This document shows positions 56,059-64,000 of a stretch of DNA of 64,000 bases, one piece after another. Source of the DNA: Kitasatospora sp. NBC_00240. GTDB lineage: Bacteria; Actinomycetota; Actinomycetes; Streptomycetales; Streptomycetaceae. The stretch is from assembly GCF_026342405.1 (NCBI RefSeq), contig NZ_JAPEMU010000001.1, positions 6,634,001 through 6,698,000 on the forward strand, in the 5' to 3' direction. Both the position numbers and the translations under genes were made by a program. The notes below the pieces were generated by a model. The model was not told where the DNA came from and ran no database searches. It saw nothing but the letters and a program-made list of their open reading frames with translations. The first letter of the stretch is position 1. Each line of letters opens with the position of its first letter.

Positions 56059-57336
56059 TCAGGTCACCGCCCCGCGCCGGCCGAAGCGCTCGTCGCGCCA
56101 CTCGCCGGACTCCAGCACCTCGGCCAACTGCTGCGCCGCATCCCAGACCTGCGCGTACGAGACGTACAGCGGGGTGAACCCGAAGCGCATCAGGTCGGGG
56201 GCGCGGAAGTCGCCGATCACCCCGCGCTCGATCAGTGCCTGCACCACCGGGTACCCGTCCCGGTGCCGCAGCGCGACCTGGCTGCCCCGGCGATGGTGCT
56301 CACGCGGCGTCACCACCTCGACGCCGTCGAGCGGCTCGACCAGCGAGATGAACAGGTCGGTCAGCGCCAGGCTCTTCGCCCGGACCGCCCGCAGGTCGGC
56401 CCGCTCCCAGACGTCCAGACTCGCGCCCAGTGCCGCCTGTCCCAGCAGGGAGGGCGAGCTGGTGAGGAACCGTCCGATGCCGCCGGTCGGCGCGTACGCC
56501 GGCTCGAAGGCGAACGGGCGGGCGTGCCCGAACCAGCCGCTCAACGGCTGCTCGGCGGCGCCCTGGTGGCGCTCGGCGACGTACAGGAAGGCGGGGGAGC
56601 CCGGGCCGCCGTTCAGGTACTTGTAGGTGCAGCCCACCGCGAAGTCGGCCTCGCAGGAGCCCAGTTCGACGGGCAGGGCGCCTACCGAGTGGCAGACGTC
56701 CCAGATCATCAGGGCGCCCGCCGCCCGGACCTGCGCGGTGATGGTCGCCATGTCCAGCAACTCGCCCGTGCGGTAGTCGACATGGGAGAGGACGACAGCT
56801 GCCACGTCGTCGTCGAGGTGCCGCTCCAGCTCGTCGGCGCCGGCCGACGGCAGCAGGACGCTGCGGGCACCCTCGACCAGGCCGGTCACGCCCTCGGCGA
56901 TGTAGAGGTCGGTGGGGAAGGCCGCGCCGTCACCGAGCACCGTACGCCGGCCCGGCCGCAGCCGCAGGGCCGCCGCGAGCACCTTGAAGAGGTTCACCGA
57001 GGTGGTGTCGCAGACCACCACCTCGCCGGCCGCCGCCCCGACCAGTGGCGCGATCCGGCCGCCCAGGCGGTAGGGCTGCTCGAACCACCCGGCGTCGTTC
57101 CAGCTGCGGATGAGCTCGCGGCCCCACTCCTCCTCGACGACCTCGCGGACCCGCTCCGGGGTCCGCACCGGCAGCGCGCCCAGCGAGTTGCCGTCCAGGT
57201 AGACGCCCTTCTCGGGCAGGGTGAACTCGGCGCGGAACCCCGCCAGCGGGTCCGCCGCGTCCAGGGCCTCGCACTGCGCCCGGGTGGTGCCGGGCCGGCC
57301 GTCGAAGGGCCGGGTGCCGTCGGGTCCGATGCTCAC
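56059..57336 (-). CDS. kynU: Kynureninase
   Basis: A 425-residue PLP enzyme that cleaves kynurenine to anthranilate and alanine. Diagnostic stretches are VYLDGNSLGALP near the N-terminus, VVCDTTSVNLFK, SHVDYRTGELLD, IWDVCHSVGALPVEL and GCTYKYLNGGPGSPAFLYV with the PLP-binding lysine (YKYLNGGPG). GTG 57336 overlaps the stop of the tryptophan dioxygenase gene (GTGA), so both are translated together. An arylformamidase (kynB), required between the two steps, is not in the window. Confidence 0.93.
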   Translation of the reverse strand: MSIGPDGTRPFDGRPGTTRAQCEALDAADPLAGFRAEFTLPEKGVYLDGNSLGALPVRTPERVREVVEEEWGRELIRSWNDAGWFEQPYRLGGRIAPLVGAAAGEVVVCDTTSVNLFKVLAAALRLRPGRRTVLGDGAAFPTDLYIAEGVTGLVEGARSVLLPSAGADELERHLDDDVAAVVLSHVDYRTGELLDMATITAQVRAAGALMIWDVCHSVGALPVELGSCEADFAVGCTYKYLNGGPGSPAFLYVAERHQGAAEQPLSGWFGHARPFAFEPAYAPTGGIGRFLTSSPSLLGQAALGASLDVWERADLRAVRAKSLALTDLFISLVEPLDGVEVVTPREHHRRGSQVALRHRDGYPVVQALIERGVIGDFRAPDLMRFGFTPLYVSYAQVWDAAQQLAEVLESGEWRDERFGRRGAVT

Positions 57337-58163
57337 AGTTCGTTCCTCACGGTCCAGAGTTCGGGGAAGACGTCCTGTTCGGCGGAGCGCTTCAGCCAGG
57401 TCAGGCCGCTGGATCCGCCGGTGCCGGGCTTGTCGCCCATCGAGCGCTTGACCGCCGAGTAGTGCTTCTGGCGCCAGCGGGTGACCCGCTCCGCCGTGTC
57501 GAGCAGCGCCTCGCCCAGGCCGGCCAGGTCGGTGTGCGCCGGCTCGGTGTACACCCGGTGCCAGGCCTCCTGCACCTGCGGCAGCGGCTGGTACCGCTGG
57601 GACGAGGGCTCGTACGGCACGGCCAGGCCGCGTCGCGCCAGCAGCGCCAGCACGTCGTCGTACAGGCTCGGCGCCCGCAGCGCGCCGGCCAGCTCCTGGT
57701 GCGTGCCGGGCACCTCCTCGTACATCCGCAGCAGGTGCTCGCTCTTGTTGCCCAGCAGGAACTCCAGCCGCAGGAAGGCCGAGGACTGGAAGCCCGAGGC
57801 CTCGCCGAGGACCTCGCGGAAGGAGCCGAACTCCTGCGGGGTCATGGTGGCGAGCAGGTCCCAGGAGTTCACCAGCACGTCCTGCACGTGGGTGCCGCGC
57901 CGCAGCGCCGCCAGGGCGGCCGGCACCTCGTCCTCGCGCAGGGCCTGCTGGGCCAGCGTCCACTCGTGCCGGAGCAGGTCGAAGAGCAGTTCCATCACCT
58001 GGGTGGTGATGATGAAGGAGAGCTCGGCCGGCACCTTGCTGCGCGGGTGCTGCAGGTTGTGCAACTCCTCCAGCCGGACGTAGCGGGAGTACGGCGTCCC
58101 GCTGCCGGGCTCCTCCTTCCTGCCGAACGACAGGTTGGGTGTGCTCACCGCGTCGTGCACCAT
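57333..58163 (-). CDS. kynA: Tryptophan 2,3-dioxygenase
   Basis: A 276-residue heme enzyme converting tryptophan to N-formylkynurenine. Recognisable blocks are TPYSRYVRLEELHNLQHPRS (heme-pocket Tyr and Arg), ELSFIITTQVMELLFDLLRH, and FGSFREVLGEASGFQSSAFL, and near the C-terminus the proximal-His-type region WRQKHYSAVKRSMGDKPGTG. ATG 58163 has AGGAAGGA eight bases upstream. It is divergent from an Lrp-type regulator, which is probably the tryptophan- or kynurenine-responsive controller. Confidence 0.93.
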   Translation of the reverse strand: MVHDAVSTPNLSFGRKEEPGSGTPYSRYVRLEELHNLQHPRSKVPAELSFIITTQVMELLFDLLRHEWTLAQQALREDEVPAALAALRRGTHVQDVLVNSWDLLATMTPQEFGSFREVLGEASGFQSSAFLRLEFLLGNKSEHLLRMYEEVPGTHQELAGALRAPSLYDDVLALLARRGLAVPYEPSSQRYQPLPQVQEAWHRVYTEPAHTDLAGLGEALLDTAERVTRWRQKHYSAVKRSMGDKPGTGGSSGLTWLKRSAEQDVFPELWTVRNEL

Positions 58164-58308
58164 TTCCGGTCCTTCCTGACAGCCCGCCCTGCGCCGGGTC
58201 TTCCGCGCGTCCGGTCCGTCCCGGTCGGGCGGACCTATTGTGCGGCTGGCCTTGCCCGGTCTTGAATGGGCCTCGGGCACCGGATCGGCGGTTCGACGTT
58301 GTGAACGC

Positions 58309-58324
58309 ATGGTCTTTCGACCAT
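58309..58324. promoter_or_regulatory. Inverted repeat between kynA and the Lrp gene
   Basis: ATGGTC (58309-58314) and GACCAT (58319-58324) are perfect inverted arms around TTTC. It lies 88 bases before the Lrp start codon and 146 bases upstream of the kynA start codon. It is a candidate operator for the divergent Lrp regulator. Confidence 0.4.
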
Positions 58325-58411
58325 TCGGCTTCAGGAACGCAAACCACCTCTCCCGTACCGTCCGTCACACCGGTGGCCGTCCCAGGCCGCCACGACCAGC
58401 AGGGAGCCATC

Positions 58412-58846
58412 ATGGACACCGTCGACCGCCGTCTGCTCGCCGAGCTGCAGGCCGACGCCCGGCTCTCCTACAACGAGCTGTCCCGCCGGGTCAGCCTCTC
58501 CCCGCCGGCCGTCGCCGAACGCGTCCGCCGGCTGGAGGCCGACGGCGTGATCAGCGGCTACCACGCCCACGTCGACCTCGCGAAGGCCGGCCTGCCGATC
58601 ACCGCGCTGGTCCAGATCCAGTGCTACGGCCCGCGCTGCCTGCTGCGCGACCCCGAGGTGGCCGACTGGCCCGAGGTGCTGCAACTGCACCGGGTGACCG
58701 GCGGCGCCTGCTGCGCCCTGCTGGTCGCGGTGCCCGCGATGGCGCAGTTCGAGGCGCTGATCGACCGGCTGGCGGGGTACGGGCAGCCCGCCAGCTCGAT
58801 GGTCCTCTCCAGCCCCGTCCCCTGGCGGCCCGTGGTCGCCCCCTGA
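58412..58846 (+). CDS. Lrp/AsnC-family regulator
   Basis: A 144-residue protein. The helix-turn-helix at residues 2-55 reads LLAELQADARLSYNELSRRV, LSPPAVAERVRRLEADGVI. An ACT-like (RAM) ligand domain begins AGLPITALVQIQ. It is transcribed away from kynA and follows AGGGAG. By position it should sense an amino acid, plausibly tryptophan or kynurenine, and control tryptophan catabolism. Confidence 0.88.
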   Translation: MDTVDRRLLAELQADARLSYNELSRRVSLSPPAVAERVRRLEADGVISGYHAHVDLAKAGLPITALVQIQCYGPRCLLRDPEVADWPEVLQLHRVTGGACCALLVAVPAMAQFEALIDRLAGYGQPASSMVLSSPVPWRPVVAP

Positions 58847-58870
58847 GGGCCGCCGGGTAGGTTGGCCGGC

Positions 58871-59404
58871 ATGCCGACGAACCGTCATGTCCTGCTGCTG
58901 TCGGGGAGCCTGCGCTCCGGCTCCTCCAACGAGATCGTGCTGCGCACCGCAGCCGAGCTGGCCCCCGAGGGGGTCACCACCACGCTGTACGAGGGGCTGG
59001 GCGGCCTGCCGCACTTCAACCCGGACGACGACACCGACCCGCTGCCCGCCCCGGTCGCCGAGCTGCGCGCGGCCGTCGCGGCCGCCGACGCCCTGCTGGT
59101 CTGCACCCCCGAGTACGCGGGCACCCTGCCGGGCTCCTTCAAGAACCTGCTGGACTGGACGGTCGGCGGTGTCGAGATCTCCGACAAGCCGACGGCCTGG
59201 ATCAACGCGGCCAACCCCGGGCGCGGCCTCGGCGCCGAGGCCACCCTGCGCCTGGTGCTGAACTACACCGGCGCGGCCGTGCTGGAGGAGGCCTGCGCCG
59301 CCGTCCCGGTGGACCGCTCGGTGGTCGGCCCGGACGGCGTGATCACCGACCCGGCGGCCCGCGCCGAGATCGCCCGGGTGCTGGCGCTGCTGTCGGCCGG
59401 CTGA
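58871..59404 (+). CDS. NADPH-dependent FMN reductase family protein
   Basis: A 177-residue flavodoxin-fold protein. The FMN phosphate loop is LSGSLRSGSSNE near residue 10, and CTPEYAGTLPGSFKNLLDW near 77 is the typical second block. It reduces FMN or quinone-like compounds with NADPH. ATG 58871 with TAGGTT seven bases before suggests a leaderless transcript; another in-frame start nine bases upstream is less likely. Confidence 0.87.
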   Translation: MPTNRHVLLLSGSLRSGSSNEIVLRTAAELAPEGVTTTLYEGLGGLPHFNPDDDTDPLPAPVAELRAAVAAADALLVCTPEYAGTLPGSFKNLLDWTVGGVEISDKPTAWINAANPGRGLGAEATLRLVLNYTGAAVLEEACAAVPVDRSVVGPDGVITDPAARAEIARVLALLSAG

Positions 59405-59462
59405 CCCTGCCCCGGGCCGGGCGGCCGCCGGAGCGGCGGGCCACCCGACGGTGGCCGTCCGG

Positions 59463-59495
59463 GTGCCCGGGCCCCGGCGGACCGGGCCCGGGCAC
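59463..59495. terminator. Hairpin between convergent genes
   Basis: GTGCCCGGGCCC pairs perfectly with GGGCCCGGGCAC around a 9-base loop, between the FMN reductase gene (ending 59404) and the MarC gene (ending 59521). Confidence 0.7.
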
Positions 59496-59520
59496 GGCCG
59501 CCCTGTCGGTGTCCGACCGC

Positions 59521-60153
59521 TCAGTGTCCGACCGCGATGTGCACACCCAGCTCGGCCAGCCCGTTCAGGAACAGCTCCACGCCGACCGCGGCGAGCAGCA
59601 GCCCGAGCAGCCGGGAGAGCAGTTCCAGCGAGGTCCGCCGGCTGCGCTGCAGCAGCGGGGCCAGCAGCAGCACGCAGACGCAGTTGATCGCCACCACCGC
59701 GAGGTACGCCACGGCCACCGTGGTGTGCCAGCCCCAGGTGTCCTTGCTCAGCGACCCGATCAGCACGCCCGTCATGGCCAGCGGGCTGGCGATGTAGGGC
59801 AGCAGCAACGCGCGGATGCCGTCCACCATCGGGTTCGCCAGGTGCGCGTCGTCCGAGTCGCCGCCGCCCAGGTGGATGCCGAGGACCAGCGCCACCGCGT
59901 AGATGAAGAAGATCGTCCCGCCGGCCAGCTGCAGCGACTGGTCGCTGACGTGGAACAGCGTGGTGACGAAGTCCGCGGTGTACGCCATCACCCCGCCGAC
60001 CACGGCGGCGACCAGCGCGCTCCACAGGGCGAGCCGGCGCAGGTCGCCGGTGCTGCGGCCGGCGCCCAGCTGGGCGAAGGACAGCAGGACCTTGGGCGGA
60101 CCGACCACCGCGAAGAACGCGATGAACGCACTGCTGAGATCGAAGACGTACAT
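59521..60153 (-). CDS. MarC-family integral membrane protein
   Basis: A 210-residue protein with six hydrophobic segments. The first reads FIAFFAVVGPPKVLLSFAQL, close to the MarC opening (FAvvnPig), and PYIASPLAMTGVLIGSLSKD is the second conserved MarC repeat. MarC proteins have no established transport substrate despite their name. ATG 60153. Confidence 0.85.
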   Translation of the reverse strand: MYVFDLSSAFIAFFAVVGPPKVLLSFAQLGAGRSTGDLRRLALWSALVAAVVGGVMAYTADFVTTLFHVSDQSLQLAGGTIFFIYAVALVLGIHLGGGDSDDAHLANPMVDGIRALLLPYIASPLAMTGVLIGSLSKDTWGWHTTVAVAYLAVVAINCVCVLLLAPLLQRSRRTSLELLSRLLGLLLAAVGVELFLNGLAELGVHIAVGH

Positions 60154-60195
60154 GGCCCAAGCCTTACCGCAGCCGGGCCCGCGCGCAGCAGAGGC

Positions 60196-60504
60196 TCAGC
60201 GCAGCAGCACGGTGACGCCGCCCGCGCGCAGGGTGTCGAGCACCGCCTCGAAGTAGCTCAGTTCGCGCCCGCCGATCACCGCCGGGCCGGTCAGCCGCCG
60301 CCGGGCGACGGCCGCGTCGTGCCAGACCAGGGTGAACGGGGGCTCCGCGCCGAAGCCGCCGCGCAGGCAGTCGGCGAGGGCGTCCAGGTTGCTGCCGTAG
60401 TAGCCGCCGGGGCCGTTGACGGCCTCGCCGATGGCGGCGTAGCAGGCCGCCCGGTCGGTGATCCCGGAGCCGTCCAGGTGGTGCTCCGGCTGTGGCTGCG
60501 CCAT
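60196..60504 (-). CDS. Barstar-like protein
   Basis: A 102-residue protein. NGPGGYYGSNLDALADCLRG matches the barstar core, where the asparagine-leucine-aspartate segment binds the RNase active site, and ends LRAGGVTVLLR. Barstar inhibits barnase-type RNases. No RNase gene is adjacent, so the cognate toxin, if any, is elsewhere. ATG 60504. Confidence 0.82.
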   Translation of the reverse strand: MAQPQPEHHLDGSGITDRAACYAAIGEAVNGPGGYYGSNLDALADCLRGGFGAEPPFTLVWHDAAVARRRLTGPAVIGGRELSYFEAVLDTLRAGGVTVLLR

Positions 60505-60645
60505 CTCGGTCCCCGTCCTCGGCTGCTCCCGGCAGGCCCGGGTGCACCACGATCTTCGCCCGGATGGCGGCGCCGGGTCGAGCCGGGCCGCCCTTTGGGC
60601 TGGGATGGGCAGCAGGATCATCAGTCGCATGAACAGAGGCCCGAC

Positions 60646-61206
60646 ATGACCTGTCTCAATCGCAAGGATCTCGGCCTGCTCGCCCTGCGCGGTGCGGTGG
60701 GCGGGGTGCTCATCGCCCACGGCACGCAGAAGCTGTTCGGCTGGTTCGGCGGCGGCGGGCTGGAGGGCACCACGCAGGCCATGGAGCACATGGGCTTCCA
60801 TCCCGGGCGGCAGAGCGCCGTCGCCGCGGGCCTGGGGGAGGCGGGCGGCGGGGCCCTGCTGGTGGTCGGGCTGGCCACCCCGGCGGCAGGGGCGATCGTG
60901 GCCGGCACCATGGCCGGCGCGATCTCGGTGCATGCCCCGGCCGGGTTCTTCAGCACGGCCGGTGGCTACGAGTACCCCGCCCTGCTCGGCGCCGCCGGCC
61001 TGTCGCTGGGGCTGTCGGGGGCGGGTCGGTACTCGCTGGACCACGCGCTCGGGCACCGGGTGGACCGGCCCTGGATCGGGGTGCTCGCCTTCGTGGCCAG
61101 CGCCCTCGGGGCCTGCTCGGTGGTGTCCCGCCGCCGGCACGTGATGCGGCTGCGCGAGGAGCGGGCCGTGATGGACGCGGGCGAGGAGGGCGCCGGGCTC
61201 TCCTGA
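60646..61206 (+). CDS. DoxX-family membrane protein
   Basis: A 186-residue protein. The opening LALRGAVGGVLIAHGTQKLF, with GWFGGGGLEGT, is the DoxX signature, with four hydrophobic segments in all (residues 10-27, 57-75, 79-98 and 138-156). DoxX proteins support redox or thiosulfate-related functions in some bacteria; here the role is unknown. ATG 60646 has a weak AGAGG upstream. Confidence 0.85.
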   Translation: MTCLNRKDLGLLALRGAVGGVLIAHGTQKLFGWFGGGGLEGTTQAMEHMGFHPGRQSAVAAGLGEAGGGALLVVGLATPAAGAIVAGTMAGAISVHAPAGFFSTAGGYEYPALLGAAGLSLGLSGAGRYSLDHALGHRVDRPWIGVLAFVASALGACSVVSRRRHVMRLREERAVMDAGEEGAGLS

Positions 61207-61345
61207 GCCCGGCCGCGGCCGGCGGGGGCGGCCCGCGAACCGCCGCGGACACCCGCGGACACCCGCGGACACCGCGAACGACCGGCCCGGGAGCCCCGGG
61301 CCACGGGGGACCAGGCCCGGAGGACCCGGGAGAGAAGAGGACATC

Positions 61346-61978
61346 ATGGAGCGTCAGCAGCCCCGCCCGACCCGTCAGGACACCTTCGCGCCCACCGTCC
61401 GCCGCCCCCGCGCCGCGCTGGCCGGCGCGGCGGCCGCCTTGGCCGCGATGGCGCTCGGCACGGCCGCCCTCGCCGGCTGCTCCTCGGACAGCACGCCGAG
61501 CGGGGCGGCGTCGGCGGTGGCCTCGGCGGCGCAGTCGGCGCTCTCCGCGGTCGCCTCGGCCGCCCAGTCCGCGCTGGCCTCGGGCGCCTCGGCTGCGCAG
61601 TCCGCGCTGGCGTCGGGGGCCTCCGAGTTCGCCTCGGAGGCGGCCTCGGCGGCGGCTTCGGCCCAAGCCGCCGCCTCCTCGGCGCTCGCCGGGGTGAAGG
61701 GCGGCCTGGAGGCCCAGGGCGACGTGACCGCCGGCGACGTCACCACCGACTCCCAGGGGCGGGCCCAGGTGCAGCTCACGGTGAAGAACGGGCAGTCGCA
61801 GTCCTACCGCTACAGCGTCCAGGTCAACTTCACCGACCAGTCCGGGAACGTGCTCGACGCCACGGTCGTCAGCGTCCCCGAGGTGGCCGCCAACCAGACC
61901 GCGCAGGCCACCGCCGTCAGCAACCGGGAACTCTCGGGCGACGTCAAGGCCGTGGTCGTCCGCGCGGTGCGGTACTGA
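61346..61978 (+). CDS. Lipoprotein with alanine/serine coiled stalk and FxLYD-like domain
   Basis: A 210-residue protein. A signal peptide ends in lipobox LAGC at about residues 42-45. About 70 residues of Ala/Ser-rich repeats (SAVASAAQSALASGASAAQS and similar) probably form an extended helix. The C-terminal domain with QVQLTVKNGQSQSYRYSVQV, NFTDQSGNVLDATVVSVPEV resembles FxLYD-type beta-sandwiches. It is anchored at the outer face of the membrane. Just upstream, CCCGCGGACAC-type 11-bp repeats (about 61247-61276) are present. Confidence 0.75.
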   Translation: MERQQPRPTRQDTFAPTVRRPRAALAGAAAALAAMALGTAALAGCSSDSTPSGAASAVASAAQSALSAVASAAQSALASGASAAQSALASGASEFASEAASAAASAQAAASSALAGVKGGLEAQGDVTAGDVTTDSQGRAQVQLTVKNGQSQSYRYSVQVNFTDQSGNVLDATVVSVPEVAANQTAQATAVSNRELSGDVKAVVVRAVRY

Positions 61979-62108
61979 GCCCGCCGCCGGCCCGGCCGCC
62001 AACATCCGGATCCCGGAACGCCCGAAGAGGTGGATGCCGCACCGATCGGCGTGGGCAGGCCGGCTGTGTCGGCGAGGATCCCGTGTGTGGGAGCAACGAT
62101 GAACTGCC

Positions 62109-62766
62109 GTGCCTGACCGGCCCGTCCCGCCGGAGGGCGGGTTCACCGCCGACGACCTCGACTGGATGCCCGGCCTCCCGCCGCACACGGAGTTGATCGA
62201 CGGGAGCCTCGTCCTCAGGAGCCCGCAGCAGTACTTCCACGCACTGGCCGTCGATCTGCTGCTGCAGGGCCTCAGAGCGACGGCGCCGCCCGAGCTGCGG
62301 GTGGTCCGGGAGATGAGCCTGGTGCTGGGCCGCCGGGACAGGCCGGACCCGGGCCTCTCGGTCGTGCGGTCCGACGTGGTCACCGAGGAGGCGGAGGAGA
62401 CGGCATTCCCCGCGTCCGCCGTGGTGCTCGCCGTCGAGGTGGTGTCGCCGGACTTCGTCGAGCGGGGACCGCGACACCAAGCCGCGCAAGTACGCGCAGG
62501 CCGGCATCCCGTACTTCTGGCGGGTGGAGAAGGCCGAGGGGCGGCGGCCGGTGGTCTACGTCCACGAACTTGACCCGGCCACGAACACGTACGCCGTCAA
62601 CGGGATCCACCACGACCGGTTGCAGGTGGGAGTGCCGTTCCCGGTCGACATCGACCTGACGGAGATCGATCGTTTGTCAGACTCCCGAGGTTTACCCGCA
62701 GGTCAGAGGGGATCCGCCGGGAAGGGCAACCTTAAGGGCGGCTCAAGGGTCAACCGGGGCTCTTGA
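62109..62766 (+). pseudogene. Uma2-family (PD-(D/E)xK-like) gene with a one-base frameshift
   Basis: The first frame gives LPPHTELIDGSLVLRSPQQY through VVLAVEVVSPDFVERG, the usual Uma2 pattern with catalytic D and E residues. At 62463-62466 the run GGGG shifts the frame. In the next frame the protein continues as RDTKPRKYAQAGIPYFWRVE, the expected end of the core, and VYVHELDPATNTYAVN. Deleting one G would restore a protein of about 218 residues including an odd C-terminal extension. It is either a recent inactivation or a sequence error. GTG 62109 is the likely start. Confidence 0.8.
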
Positions 62767-62791
62767 CGGGTGAGTTGGTCTAGTCCATTTT
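62763..62791 (+). promoter_or_regulatory. Chitinase promoter with DasR-type site
   Basis: TTGACG (62763-62768) and CATTTT (62786-62791) are spaced 17 bases. Between and over them, TGGTCTAGTCCA (62776-62787) matches the core of the DasR-responsive element (dre, TGGTCTAGACCA) at 11 of 12 positions. DasR represses chitinolytic genes until N-acetylglucosamine metabolites release it. The site is about 200 bases upstream of the chitinase start. Confidence 0.75.
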
Positions 62792-62987
62792 AATCCCCAG
62801 GTGCAGGGAGCCCCTGAGCCGGCGTCGGAGGTCCAGACCTTCGGCGCCGGTTCGGCGCACCCCGGCGTCCGTCAAGGCATGCCCCAGCTCGATTCCCTTC
62901 TGTCATGTCCCTGGTCGCGCGGCCCCACCCCGTGCGAACCGTGCCAGGGCTGTGGCGGAGCCCCCACAACCCTGGAGTCACGCACCC

Positions 62988-64000
<1,013 letters not shown>

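Noticed and set aside
56059..58419. A single 786-codon minus-strand frame covering kynureninase and sequence upstream
   Set aside because: The upstream part is out of frame with the tryptophan dioxygenase gene; kynureninase starts at GTG 57336.

Overview
The window is very G+C-rich, with strong third-codon GC bias, GTG starts and ATGA/GTGA gene overlaps. It also carries a SARP regulator, a butyrolactone-receptor-type TetR protein, an LPxTG surface protein, a DmdR-type iron box and a DasR-type site in front of a chitinase. Together these point to a streptomycete chromosome (Streptomyces or Kitasatospora). The genus is an inference from gene content.

Bases 1 to about 14,225 are the right-hand part of an actinomycete integrative and conjugative element (AICE). 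On the minus strand lie a P-loop ATPase (cut by the window edge), a primase-polymerase, a cytosine-C5 methyltransferase, small proteins, a TraB/FtsK-type conjugal translocase, an RRQRL-type zinc protein, a DUF2637 (Spd-like) membrane protein and further small coupled genes. They look driven by a leftward promoter at 8424-8452 that overlaps a perfect 16-bp palindrome. The leader between promoter and first gene contains an rrn boxA-like block, a tRNA-like block and a long hairpin. A divergent GntR regulator and a HAD hydrolase follow. The distal cargo is defensive: a two-gene CBASS system (CD-NTase plus S-4TM pore-forming effector, visibly lower G+C) and an AspBHI-like modification-dependent restriction enzyme. 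The element ends at 14184-14225 in the 3' half of a tRNA-Val(TAC) gene with no 5' half, which is what an attachment site left by AICE integration looks like. Integrase, excisionase and the intact tRNA would lie left of the window.

From 14,226 on the sequence reads as ordinary chromosome. 14.4-19.8 kb: GNAT acetyltransferases, a nucleotidyltransferase, an SDR protein lacking the usual catalytic Tyr/Lys, and DUF2871. 19.9-24.6 kb: a decayed MacB-type ABC exporter beside an intact TetR gene, then two PH-domain membrane proteins. 24.7-31 kb: a lipoprotein, VOC protein, iron-boxed DUF2470 protein, ROK regulator, an orphan sugar-binding lipoprotein, and an ArpA/ScbR-type receptor. 31-37 kb: two-component system, 31-bp tandem repeats, SHOCT protein and an FtsX-type ABC transporter, closed by a 56-bp perfect palindrome. 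37-46.5 kb: DUF4241 protein, TetR genes, secreted proteases, and a TetR/acyl-CoA dehydrogenase/amidohydrolase operon. 46.6-55 kb: gene relics, a large SARP regulator with 11-bp-spaced heptamers upstream, a Tat-exported beta-helix protein, a phosphopantetheinyl transferase and an LPxTG surface protein. 55-64 kb: an orphan ATP-synthase-b-like gene, tryptophan catabolism genes (kynA, kynU) with a divergent Lrp regulator, MarC, barstar-like, DoxX, a lipoprotein, a frameshifted Uma2-type gene and the start of a GH18 chitinase.

The most interesting region is the AICE with its defence cargo. One mobile element carries both its own 5-methylcytosine methyltransferase and a nuclease of a family that cuts 5-methylcytosine DNA, plus an abortive CBASS module, and its transfer operon has an elaborate structured leader.
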